Positions 50,571-59,077 of a stretch of 64,000 nt of DNA are shown here, in pieces. The stretch spans positions 1-64,000 of the forward strand of contig VXSB01000040.1 in assembly GCA_009838175.1 (NCBI GenBank), written 5' to 3'. The notes under the pieces are model-generated. The model was not told where the DNA came from. It made no database searches and worked only from the letters and a program-made list of their open reading frames with translations. Each line of letters opens with the position of its first letter. The first letter of the stretch is position 1. Source of the stretch: Chloroflexota bacterium. Its GTDB lineage: Bacteria > Chloroflexota > Dehalococcoidia > Lucifugimonadales > Lucifugimonadaceae. Made by a program: the position numbers and the translations under genes.

Positions 50571-52487
50571 CTATTCCCTGCCGGTACCTTCCAGCTTGCT
50601 CAGGATGTACGGGAATCCTGTGTGCGGGTGGATGCCGTTCATGTAGGGCTCGTATCCCGGAGCGTCGCCAGGCCAGTTCTCCCAGTAGTACTCGTTACGA
50701 GTCACCCGGTTGAAGAACTCTACGAGCGGGACGTCCGGCTGGTCTTCCAACCAAATTCGAAGCGCCTGTTCGGTAAGGTCCAGGACCTTGTCGACATCAG
50801 GTTCTTCGGCCATCGACGCCACAACCGAATCGAATTCGGCATTCGAGTACGACCAGCGGTTAGCACCAGAATCGGTCGTGAACATCAGCAACGACCGATA
50901 GATGTCGCCTGACTGCGAGCCGTTGTGTCCGACGAGCGTGCACTCATAGTCGCCACCCTTCCCGTTTCGGGCCCAGACGTCCGGGGGCTGTGCCCAAGAT
51001 GACTCGATGCCGTGCTGCTCAAGCAAAGCGGCAACAACCGGACCAAGGTCCGTGAAGTGCGCCGAGCTGATGATGTTGCACTTGACGATTTCGCCATTGG
51101 CGTCGGCCCAGAAGCCGTCAGAGTTCTTGGAGTAGCCGGCCTCTGTCATGAGGGCGTCGGCGGCATCTTTGTCATACTGACCAACTCCGTACTCTTGCCT
51201 CAGAGGCTCCATCGCCTCGTTGACGTGCTTCAGACCAGCGTACTGCGGCCATGGCCAGTCGTTGATTCGGCCTTTGTTCAGGTAAGCCTGAGCATTGAGG
51301 CGGTCGCGGTCGATGTACTTGTTGATCGCTTTTCGAACGTTGGAGTTGTCCAGGTGCGGCTGCAGGTTGTTCAGGTGCAACGAGATCGGCCACCACGAAA
51401 CCATGCCGTACTCCCCTTCTGGGTCGCGGCCGGTGTAGGTGGTCGTGTTCGGGTTCTCGCGCAGGATCGTCTCGACGGTGTCCACGCGCAAGTCGTGCGT
51501 CTCGTCGATTTGGTTCGTGATCATTGCCTGTGCGAACTGCGTGTCATCGTCAATGTTGTAGAGCACGTAGCGCTCGACTTCTTGGAACGGCACAAATCCG
51601 GTGGCGCAGCCCCAGTAGTCATCGCAATTCTTCACGCGGTCCAAGACTCGGCGGAAGTTGTCAGAGTAGGACAGTCGCCACGGGCCAGTCGTAACAGGAC
51701 CGGCACCGTCGTTGTACGCGTCGTACTCGGCCCAGTTCTTGTCATTCCAGACATGCTCCGGAACGATGTAGGTGCCAGAGTCGCCCTTGTAGATCACGAC
51801 TTCAGCGTGGAATCTCGGCGCCGGGAAATTGAAGTGGACCTTTACTGTCAGATCGTCAACAATCTCAGCTTCTTTAATGAAGGTCTGGAAGACTCCGCCG
51901 CCTCGAACTTCGCTGCCCAATTCGGCGAGGGTGTTGAACGTGTATGCCACGTCCTCGGCGTTGAACTCTTCTCCGTCACTCCAGAGCACACCATCGCGCA
52001 GGTTGTAGGTCAACTCGGTCGCTGCCGCGTTGTAGGAGAAGTCTTCGGCCAGCCACGGGTAGCTGTTGCCGTTCAGGCTGTCTGCATAGAACAGCGGCTC
52101 GTGGAAGAAGATGACGCCCTTCTGGTGGGTTCCGCCGAGCGCGTACGGGCTCCACATACGGAGTGCAACGCCGCCGCCGAAGCGGGTACCGACGACAACG
52201 GTCTTGTTGCGCGGAACAGCCGAAACGACTTCGACTTCCTTGATGACTTCCTTCTCTACCTCAACCTCCTTGACGACCTCAACCTCTTTCACCACCTCTA
52301 CTTCTTTCTCAACCTCGACCTCTTTGACCACCTCAACCTCTTTCACCACTTCCACTTCTTTCTCAACGACGACCGTCTGGATAATCGTCTCAGGCTCAGA
52401 ACTGCCACATGCCATTGCAAACGCAACAATCGCCAAAACGGGCAATACCAAGAGGCTCATCCGAGCTCGTTTCAAACTAGATTTCAA
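50571..52487 (-). CDS. Peptide-type ABC transporter binding lipoprotein, family 5 (system 3)
   Basis: 638 residues. A TTG start at 52487 is used: GGAGG lies 7 nt before, and it gives a perfect lipoprotein signal (MKSSLKRARM, then a hydrophobic core, then AMACGSS). Residues about 34-88 are a regular stalk of E-V-V-K-E-V hexads. The binding domain follows (VPRNKTVVVGTRFGG, LWSDGEEFNAEDVAYTFN, SLHLNNLQPHLDNSNVRKAI). First gene of the system 3 operon; the CRTAC1-like gene at 52705 diverges from it. Confidence 0.94.
   Translation of the reverse strand: MKSSLKRARMSLLVLPVLAIVAFAMACGSSEPETIIQTVVVEKEVEVVKEVEVVKEVEVEKEVEVVKEVEVVKEVEVEKEVIKEVEVVSAVPRNKTVVVGTRFGGGVALRMWSPYALGGTHQKGVIFFHEPLFYADSLNGNSYPWLAEDFSYNAAATELTYNLRDGVLWSDGEEFNAEDVAYTFNTLAELGSEVRGGGVFQTFIKEAEIVDDLTVKVHFNFPAPRFHAEVVIYKGDSGTYIVPEHVWNDKNWAEYDAYNDGAGPVTTGPWRLSYSDNFRRVLDRVKNCDDYWGCATGFVPFQEVERYVLYNIDDDTQFAQAMITNQIDETHDLRVDTVETILRENPNTTTYTGRDPEGEYGMVSWWPISLHLNNLQPHLDNSNVRKAINKYIDRDRLNAQAYLNKGRINDWPWPQYAGLKHVNEAMEPLRQEYGVGQYDKDAADALMTEAGYSKNSDGFWADANGEIVKCNIISSAHFTDLGPVVAALLEQHGIESSWAQPPDVWARNGKGGDYECTLVGHNGSQSGDIYRSLLMFTTDSGANRWSYSNAEFDSVVASMAEEPDVDKVLDLTEQALRIWLEDQPDVPLVEFFNRVTRNEYYWENWPGDAPGYEPYMNGIHPHTGFPYILSKLEGTGRE
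52225..52388 (-). repeat. Hexad stalk repeat of the system 3 binding protein
   Basis: Codes an unusually regular chain of V-K-E-V-E-V and E-K-E-V-E-V units. The DNA repeats in steps of 18 and 36-42 bp with few third-position changes, so it is young or under homogenisation. The opposite strand stays open and yields a false Thr/Ser-rich frame. Confidence 0.75.
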
Positions 52488-52704
52488 GTGCCAACCTCCA
52501 AATTCAAGGGCGGGTATTACGAGAGCGGTTTTGACCACCCATCGAAACAACATTCGATTAACGCCATTCTGGCGTTCCACCTTTTCGACTCTAATTTCTG
52601 ATTGGTTGATGGTCAAACCAAGCGCGCCCAAGCATACGTATCGATTCAATGCGTGTTGTACGCTGAAAAACTTAGGTGCATTACCCAAAACCACCATAAA
52701 CCTG

Positions 52705-54981
52705 ATGCAAATCGTCACTCAATTATCGCGTTCCAGCAACCGCACGGCTCTACTAGCTGCACTCTCTGGCGCAGTCATCGCGGCTGTCGCCCTGCTGCCT
52801 GTTGCTTGCACCAGTGAAGATCCAACCGCGACTCCGCAACCGACCGCTTCGCCACCTACTGCCACTCCAGAATCGCCGCAATCTGCGCCACAGGACGGTC
52901 CGCAAACATCGGCGCAATCCATTGACGAGATGATGAACGAACCTATCCAACCGTTCACAAACATCGCACCACTCGTCTTGGTGGACCAGAAAACTGGCGA
53001 AGACTTGTGGATGATCGAGAACCGGCATCCCGGCGTAGCGATCTTCGACTATGACCGCGATGGTGACATGGATTTCTATGTCACTTCCGCAGAAATCAAT
53101 GCTCTACTTCCCGATACCACCGGTGGCCCCAACCGTCTCTTTCGAAACGACGGAGATCATGTCTATACCGAAGTCGCAGAAGAGGCGGGCGTCGATCTCC
53201 CAATAGCCAACAGCACTGGCGTCGCAGCATGTGACATCGACAATGACGGTTATCAAGACCTATACGTCGCCTCATATGGCAGGATCGGCGACAACTTAGA
53301 CTATCGAGCCGCTCGATTTTACTCCGAACTTCCTGACATCATTAAGGACCGAATCTTTAGGAACTTAGGCGACGGAACCTTTGAAGAGATAACAGAATCT
53401 GCCCTTGGGGATGCCGCAAATCTTCGCTCCGGTTTCAGCGTCGGTTGCGCCGACGTCAATAACGATGGGTGGATCGACATATTTGTCAGCAATCGAGTCG
53501 ATCAAGACTTCCTTTGGTTCAACCGTCCCGACCATCATGGCCACTACAACGTCCTGTACATAAACAATGGGGACTTGACCTTCACGGACGTGACTGAAGA
53601 AGCAGGACTGCTCTACGGTCCGATCCTTATGCGAGACCCATTCGGAGACGATATCGGATGGCCAGATCCTGTAACCGGCAAAATCGTGCCCGGGTATAAC
53701 CCGGACCTCATCGATGCCTCCGGCGAGTACGTCGGCGAACCCACAGGACAAACCCTCGCCGCACTTTTCTTCGACCACGACGATGACGGTGATGCCGATC
53801 TGTGGCTCGCAGATGACGGCAGCAGGTTGAAGGTCTTTCGCAACGACTCGACCCAAACCAACATCAAATTCACTCAGATCAGCCGCGCAATGGGTGTCGA
53901 CATGATGGGTGCGTGGATGGGTTTCGCGCTCGGAGATTACGACAACGACCTCGATCTGGACATCTTCGTCACCAACATCGGCTACCATCCTCTCACTCGT
54001 GAAGCACCGACAACGCCTTCCGGCGACTGCGCATACGGACACCAGTACGGATGGGGAACCTGCTTCCACTTCCTGTTACGCAACGACGGCATTCGCGATG
54101 TCGAAGGAGTCGGAACCGTCGGCGTCTTCAACGACATCGCCGGTGCGACCTACGTTGCAGCGAACGAAGTGATGCCGCCAATGGCCCTCGATCCAACCCA
54201 GATCGACGAGGAGTGGCAGGTGCCGACAGGGCTTGCCGCCTACGACTTCGGTTTCGGCACCGTATTTTTCGACTACGAAAACGACGGTGACCAAGACCTG
54301 TACTGGCTTGGCGCGATGTCCGACCGCGGCGAAGCTCCAAGTGGACACCTCTTCCCCGGCGCGGGACGCATGTTAAGAGGAAACGGTGCTGGAGACTTTC
54401 AAGACATCACCGTAGAGGCCCGTGTGCTCGACATCCTCGGAGTCGACTACTCCATCCTCGATCCCGACGACCCCAAATTCGACCGATCCGAACAACGCAT
54501 CAGCCCGGCGTTCCACGAGAACGGCAAGGGGCTCGCCAAAGGCGACCTTAACGGTGACGGATACGTAGACCTAATCGGTACCAACAGCAACGGATGCCGG
54601 CTCGCGGGACAGAACGAGTGCAACTGGGAAGCCGGACCGCTCTTCATGTGGATGAACGCTGGCGGTGACCGCAGCTGGCTCACGCTTCGGCTCATCGGCG
54701 GAATGGCCGATGGCAATACCGGCAGCAACGCCGACGGCATCGGCGCACGCATCTATGTCGAATACACCAACGAAGACGGTTCCACTGGCGAGCAAGTCCA
54801 GGAACTCACTGGAAGTTCAACCTTCCTTTCGATGAACAGTCTTGAGCTCACATTCGGCCTCGGCAATGCCAGCAACGTGGACAAAATCACGATCGAGTGG
54901 CCAAGCGGCATTGACCAAGAGATCGAAGATGTCGCCGTGAATCAGCGCATCGAAATCACTGAAGGTCAACCATTGGAGTAA
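52705..54981 (+). CDS. FG-GAP/VCBS repeat lipoprotein, CRTAC1/ASPIC-UnbV type
   Basis: 758 residues from ATG 52705; a longer frame from 52111 is the antisense of the binding protein stalk. Signal peptide with lipobox (LLPVACTSED), Pro/Thr-rich linker, then seven D-x-D-x-D-G blades (DYDRDGDMD, DIDNDGYQD, DVNNDGWID, DHDDDGDAD, DYDNDLDLD, DYENDGDQD, DLNGDGYVD) and a final ASPIC/UnbV domain (GSSTFLSMNSLELTFGLG, IEWPSG). Full-length paralogue of the gene at 28127, but lipid-anchored rather than helix-anchored. Faces outward; probably a calcium-stabilised propeller that works with the neighbouring binding lipoprotein. Confidence 0.9.
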   Translation: MQIVTQLSRSSNRTALLAALSGAVIAAVALLPVACTSEDPTATPQPTASPPTATPESPQSAPQDGPQTSAQSIDEMMNEPIQPFTNIAPLVLVDQKTGEDLWMIENRHPGVAIFDYDRDGDMDFYVTSAEINALLPDTTGGPNRLFRNDGDHVYTEVAEEAGVDLPIANSTGVAACDIDNDGYQDLYVASYGRIGDNLDYRAARFYSELPDIIKDRIFRNLGDGTFEEITESALGDAANLRSGFSVGCADVNNDGWIDIFVSNRVDQDFLWFNRPDHHGHYNVLYINNGDLTFTDVTEEAGLLYGPILMRDPFGDDIGWPDPVTGKIVPGYNPDLIDASGEYVGEPTGQTLAALFFDHDDDGDADLWLADDGSRLKVFRNDSTQTNIKFTQISRAMGVDMMGAWMGFALGDYDNDLDLDIFVTNIGYHPLTREAPTTPSGDCAYGHQYGWGTCFHFLLRNDGIRDVEGVGTVGVFNDIAGATYVAANEVMPPMALDPTQIDEEWQVPTGLAAYDFGFGTVFFDYENDGDQDLYWLGAMSDRGEAPSGHLFPGAGRMLRGNGAGDFQDITVEARVLDILGVDYSILDPDDPKFDRSEQRISPAFHENGKGLAKGDLNGDGYVDLIGTNSNGCRLAGQNECNWEAGPLFMWMNAGGDRSWLTLRLIGGMADGNTGSNADGIGARIYVEYTNEDGSTGEQVQELTGSSTFLSMNSLELTFGLGNASNVDKITIEWPSGIDQEIEDVAVNQRIEITEGQPLE

Positions 54982-55015
54982 CCTTCCAACATCCGCATTC
55001 ACTGGCGACCGAAGC

Positions 55016-55738
55016 GTGCTACAGCCACAGAGACCAGACAATTTAGATCCGCAGGTCGAACGCGCCATCGCGATGACGCGCATCATCAGACCTCCGCGCA
55101 AAACTCTCTCGACGTTCGGATCCACCGTCATCAATTACCACGTCGTCTCGCAGCCCGTCTATGAAGGCATCTTCGAAGACGAGCACAAAGACACCGTAAT
55201 CAGACACGGCTTGGTCAGAGCCGACCGGCCGCAGATCGTCACACCCGGATATCTGTCCCGCTCTGAGGGTTTCGGACAAGAAGCCTCCGAATACCTCGAT
55301 TACTTGACCAATCGATACGGCTCGGATGTGCCGGGACTTCTCTACAAATACAAGAACGAACCGCAGTCCACCGACACCGTCACCGGCGAACCCATTCAAG
55401 TTGCCGCCAAAATCCGTGACGAGATCGAACGCGACGACAAGCCGCTCCATGCTGTTCTCCTCGGGGTCGATGAACTCTGGGACGTCTCCGTAATGAAGTT
55501 CATCTACGAGTTCACTAACGAATCGGCTAAATCAAACTTCAGCGAACTCAACGAGCGCAACCTCCTTGACGACGAAGGCGGCGTTCCACGCGACGCGCGT
55601 CTCCGCATCGAAGACCTGTTGCGAAGGGCGCATCGCCGCGAGGTGGACCCGTCGGACGTTCACGAGGAACTGATGCGTTGGGGCCTCTTCGAGGAATATC
55701 AGGAACAGTTTTTCAGGCTCTTCCGCCGCGACCGTTAG
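55016..55738 (+). CDS. Soluble protein of unknown function
   Basis: 240 residues, GTG start at 55016 (alternative ATG at 55073). No signal peptide or membrane segment. The central block (NYHVVSQPVYEG, RADRPQIVTPGYLSRSEGFG, GSDVPGLLYKYKNEP) looks well structured. The C-terminal third is highly charged and helical (DARLRIEDLLRRAHRREVDPSD). I do not recognise the family. It ends 4 bp into the convergent nicotinamidase gene. Confidence 0.75.
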   Translation: MLQPQRPDNLDPQVERAIAMTRIIRPPRKTLSTFGSTVINYHVVSQPVYEGIFEDEHKDTVIRHGLVRADRPQIVTPGYLSRSEGFGQEASEYLDYLTNRYGSDVPGLLYKYKNEPQSTDTVTGEPIQVAAKIRDEIERDDKPLHAVLLGVDELWDVSVMKFIYEFTNESAKSNFSELNERNLLDDEGGVPRDARLRIEDLLRRAHRREVDPSDVHEELMRWGLFEEYQEQFFRLFRRDR

Positions 55739-56376
55739 GCGTCCCGCACCTCGACACCCGCTTCGATCATCGCATCGATCGCCAGGTCCGAATCTCCCGG
55801 TTCCAAATCCACACTCTTCATGCAGTTGCAGTAGACGACGGTCGAGAAACCGCGCTTGCGAGCGTCAAGAGCCGTCTCTTTCACGCAGTAGTCAGTCGCA
55901 ATGCCAACCACATCAACCCGTTCTACACCGCGCGCTCGAAGTATCCGCTCCATCGCCGTATCTGACGAGTTCCCAGTCTGAGGGTCACGGACGGAGAATC
56001 CGGAATAACCATCTTCACCACCCGTACCCTTACGAACGAAGTCCGCGTCTGGTGCAACGGCAAGCTCCCTGTAGAATTCGGCACCCCAAGTATCGCCAAC
56101 GCAATGCACCGGCCAGATGCCACCATCCTTCGCGAAGTGCGGCGTAACCTCTGGATGCCAGTCCTGTGTGTAGACAACCAACCTTCCCTCGGACCGAGCA
56201 TCGGAAATCATGCGGTTGATGTTAGGCACGACTGACTCCGCATCTTGGACGTAGAGGCTCCCACACGAATCCACAAAGTCGTTCTGTACATCGACAACGA
56301 TGAGCGCGGTGTTTTGTTTGGACAAGGTGACCAACTCGCTGAACTTCGGAGCGTCGTCTGACTTAGATTTTCGCAT
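55735..56376 (-). CDS. pncA: Nicotinamidase PncA-like (isochorismatase family)
   Basis: 213 residues. Catalytic Asp in IVVDVQNDF, Lys in ADFVRKGTGG and Cys in GIATDYCVKETALDA. The metal-binding DWHPxxxxHF (YTQDWHPEVTPHF) and WPVHCV are typical of nicotinamidase. It deamidates nicotinamide to nicotinate for NAD salvage. Could also act on a related amide, but the full motif set favours nicotinamidase. Start ATG at 56376; convergent 4-bp overlap with the preceding gene. Confidence 0.9.
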   Translation of the reverse strand: MRKSKSDDAPKFSELVTLSKQNTALIVVDVQNDFVDSCGSLYVQDAESVVPNINRMISDARSEGRLVVYTQDWHPEVTPHFAKDGGIWPVHCVGDTWGAEFYRELAVAPDADFVRKGTGGEDGYSGFSVRDPQTGNSSDTAMERILRARGVERVDVVGIATDYCVKETALDARKRGFSTVVYCNCMKSVDLEPGDSDLAIDAMIEAGVEVRDA

Positions 56377-56453
56377 ATCCTATGTGCAGCAGATCGCACG
56401 ACGGTGCAGGTCTGCCCAAATAAGACGACGGAATCAGACGAAAGGCATATGAG

Positions 56454-57623
56454 ATGACTGGCCGATACAAGGCGGCAATCGTGGGTTGCGGCGGCATCGC
56501 GCAGGCGCACATGGATGGATACTCGATGGTCGACGACGTCGACGTAGTCGCATGTGTCGATCCGATCCCAGAAGCGCGCCAGATGTACATGGACGACTGG
56601 GGAATCCCTCAGTCATACGCCACCTTGGAAGAATGTGCTTACGACGCCGAACCCGACATCGTCAGCGTGTGCACTTGGCACCTCTTGCACGACCCATTGA
56701 CCGTCGAGGCTGCTGGATACCCGTCGATCAAAGCCATCATCTGCGAAAAACCAATGGCGATTGGCATGGGACGCGCCAACCGGATGGTCGAAGCGTGCGA
56801 TGCGAATGACACCAAACTCGTCATAAGTCACCAACGCCGCTTCACGCCTGGATGGAACAAAGCCAAAGAACTCGTCGAAGCCGGCGCGATCGGCATACCG
56901 CTCCGCGTCGACATTCGAGTAAAAGAGGGTCTCGCTAACTGGGCGACCCATTCCATCGACGGCGCAAAGTTCATCCTCGGCGACCCAAAGCCGCGATGGG
57001 TCATGGGCGCTGTCCAGCGAACCACCGACAAACATGAGCGGAACACTCCGATCGAAGACTCCTGCATAGGCCTCGTCATGTTTGACGATCCGCTACAGTT
57101 CTTCATACAGTCCGACCTCTGGGACAACGATTGCGATGCCGGCAAGTTCTTCATCCGCGGAACCGAAGGCATGCTCCATGTCCGTGAGACCGTATTGAAA
57201 CTCTTCAACGCCGAAACCGACGGTTGGAAAAGCATCGATCTCGATCTGCAAGAAGGCGATCAGGCTATCGGCGGAAATATGAACGCTAAACAGGTTGAAG
57301 AACTCGTCCGTTGGCTCGATGGCGGCCCCGAACACCGCAATGCCGGGCACATCGCTCGAGACACCGTAGAGATCATGATGGCGATGTACGAATCGGCGCG
57401 TCAGAACAAGGTCATCTATATGCCGATGGAGGAGCAGGAATACCCCCTCGAGCTCATGATCGAAGAAGGCAAGGTGGTCGTTGAAGAGCCGGGGCGGTAC
57501 GACATCCGCGGTTTCTTGGACCGCAGCAACATCGACGAGGCCCGCTACGCGCAGTTGAAAGAAGACGGCGTTAGCCATCACCAGGCGATGCGCATCCTAC
57601 ACGACGAGATGGCGCGCGGCTAG
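56454..57623 (+). CDS. Gfo/Idh/MocA family oxidoreductase
   Basis: 389 residues. NAD(P)-binding start AAIVGCGGIAQAHMDGY, catalytic-loop IICEKPMAIG (EKP motif) and the C-terminal barrel with the usual WATHSIDGAKF (His) and DSCIGLVMFDDP. It oxidises or reduces a sugar or sugar acid with NAD(P). The last 60 residues (EEQEYPLELMIEEGKVVVEE onward) are an extra tail. It may connect with the enolase and sulfatase genes in breakdown of imported polysaccharide-derived sugars, but no close operon partner is seen. Confidence 0.9.
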   Translation: MTGRYKAAIVGCGGIAQAHMDGYSMVDDVDVVACVDPIPEARQMYMDDWGIPQSYATLEECAYDAEPDIVSVCTWHLLHDPLTVEAAGYPSIKAIICEKPMAIGMGRANRMVEACDANDTKLVISHQRRFTPGWNKAKELVEAGAIGIPLRVDIRVKEGLANWATHSIDGAKFILGDPKPRWVMGAVQRTTDKHERNTPIEDSCIGLVMFDDPLQFFIQSDLWDNDCDAGKFFIRGTEGMLHVRETVLKLFNAETDGWKSIDLDLQEGDQAIGGNMNAKQVEELVRWLDGGPEHRNAGHIARDTVEIMMAMYESARQNKVIYMPMEEQEYPLELMIEEGKVVVEEPGRYDIRGFLDRSNIDEARYAQLKEDGVSHHQAMRILHDEMARG

Positions 57624-57784
57624 GTTTAGGCGACTGTCAAGGCAATCGAGACGACCTCTCGATTACTGATGACAATTTCGCAAAACCAGAGACGGTACAC
57701 CGACGTTACGCCTGCACATTTCAACCCAAACACGCTCCATCCAATTGGCATTGGATCAAGCGCGTTCCAAATTGACAAATTCGG

Positions 57785-58516
57785 TTATTGGCTGCTCGGC
57801 ATCTTCGAGTAGATGTGGTGCGCCAGACGTCCAATCGGCATCGATTGCAGCCACACCTTGCCATGCCCCTGTAACGTAGCGAGGAACAACCCTTCGCCTC
57901 CTGCCAGCATCGATTTCAGATTGCCGGCACGCTGGATGTCGTACTCGATGCCCTCTTGGAAGGCGACGATGCAGCCGGAGTCTACGCGCAGTCGTTCGCC
58001 TTGCAAATCCCGCTCGATGATGGTGCCGCCAGCGGACATGAAGATGTGTCCGTTCCCTTGGACTTTTTGCAGGATGAAACCCTCGCCACCGAAAAATCCA
58101 GCGCCTAAGTTCCTCTGGAACGCGACCGTGATCCCAGTGTCGCCCGAACCGCACAGGAAAGCGTCTCGTTGAGCTAAAACGGTGCCACCCAAACCGCCAA
58201 GGTCGATCGACACGATCTTGCCCGGGGCTTCCGACGAGAAAGCGACGATTTGACTCTGATTGCTAGCGTTCTGGAAATGCGTGACAAAGATGCTCTCACC
58301 TGCCAGCATCCGAGCACCGGCGTTCATGAGGCCGCCAAGTAATCCTCCACCACCGCCACCGGGTCGTTTGCCCATCTTCGACTCGAACTCGATACCGGGT
58401 TCCATGTACATCATCGCACCAGCTTCACCGATAATCTCTTCACCCGGAGCAAGCCGGATCTCAAGCATCTGCAGATCGTCACCGATGATGCGGTACTGGA
58501 AGTTACCGGCACTCAT
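57785..58516 (-). CDS. AIM24/TIGR00266 family protein
   Basis: About 243 residues, double-stranded beta-helix (AIM24) protein. FQYRIIGDDLQMLEIRLAPG at the start and GEAGAMMYM are the family signature. A glycine-rich loop (KRPGGGGGGLLGGLMNAG, about 50-67) follows. The second half has FLCGSGDTGITVAF and RVDSGCIVAFQEGIEY. No catalytic role is established for the family. ATG at 58516 is preferred over 58546 from homology. Confidence 0.9.
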   Translation of the reverse strand: MSAGNFQYRIIGDDLQMLEIRLAPGEEIIGEAGAMMYMEPGIEFESKMGKRPGGGGGGLLGGLMNAGARMLAGESIFVTHFQNASNQSQIVAFSSEAPGKIVSIDLGGLGGTVLAQRDAFLCGSGDTGITVAFQRNLGAGFFGGEGFILQKVQGNGHIFMSAGGTIIERDLQGERLRVDSGCIVAFQEGIEYDIQRAGNLKSMLAGGEGLFLATLQGHGKVWLQSMPIGRLAHHIYSKMPSSQ

Positions 58517-58737
58517 AACGTCTGTCGCCTCGTTGGTGTAGCGCATTTGTTGAACCGATCCTTTCGAGATTACCTAGCGGTAGAGACTTCATATCCGTAC
58601 TTATAAAATCTACGATCAGGCGAAATTATGAGATTGTTGGCAACCGTATAGGGATTCATCAGCGCTCTCGACAACGGACACATCCTGCCGCGACCCGGTA
58701 ACATCGTTCTTACAAAACCGAGAAAGCGAAGCGTGCA

Positions 58738-59025
58738 ATGGCCGCATACGTGATAACAGATGTAGAGATCACCGATTCGGAGATGTTCGCCGAGTTTCGA
58801 GAACGGTTGGATCCAACCGTTGCGGCTCATGGCGGCACATTCATCGTAAGGGGTGAGAACATCACGGTCGTCCAGGGTGACTGGCATCCAAGACGCATAG
58901 CGATGATCGAATTTCCAAATCTCAAAGCCGCCAACTCATGGTTACATTCCTCCGAGTTTGGCGCACTCCGAGAGATCCTGGATAAATCCTCTAACACCAA
59001 CCTCGTAATCGTTGACGGAATTTAG
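58738..59025 (+). CDS. DUF1330 family protein
   Basis: 95 residues, one small ferredoxin-like alpha-beta domain. AAYVITDVEITDSEMFAEFRE at the start and GEWHPxRxxxIEFPN-like VQGDWHPRRIAMIEFPN are typical of DUF1330. It probably forms dimers and may bind a small ligand; function unknown. Preceded by about 190 bp of intergenic DNA with a TATAAA near 58605. Confidence 0.88.
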   Translation: MAAYVITDVEITDSEMFAEFRERLDPTVAAHGGTFIVRGENITVVQGDWHPRRIAMIEFPNLKAANSWLHSSEFGALREILDKSSNTNLVIVDGI

Positions 59026-59077
59026 AGCAAATTGAGGCCTGTCGCACCGATCGCAACCGGTCTACGACTGGTGTCCA

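Noticed and set aside
51012..52601. 529-residue open frame on the plus strand
   Set aside because: It lies antisense to the system 3 binding protein and is Val/Asp-rich only because of its codon pattern and stalk repeat. No ribosome site or family features.
52111..52704. N-terminal extension of the second CRTAC1-like gene
   Set aside because: Antisense of the binding protein stalk, mostly Thr/Ser repeats; the true signal peptide starts at 52705.
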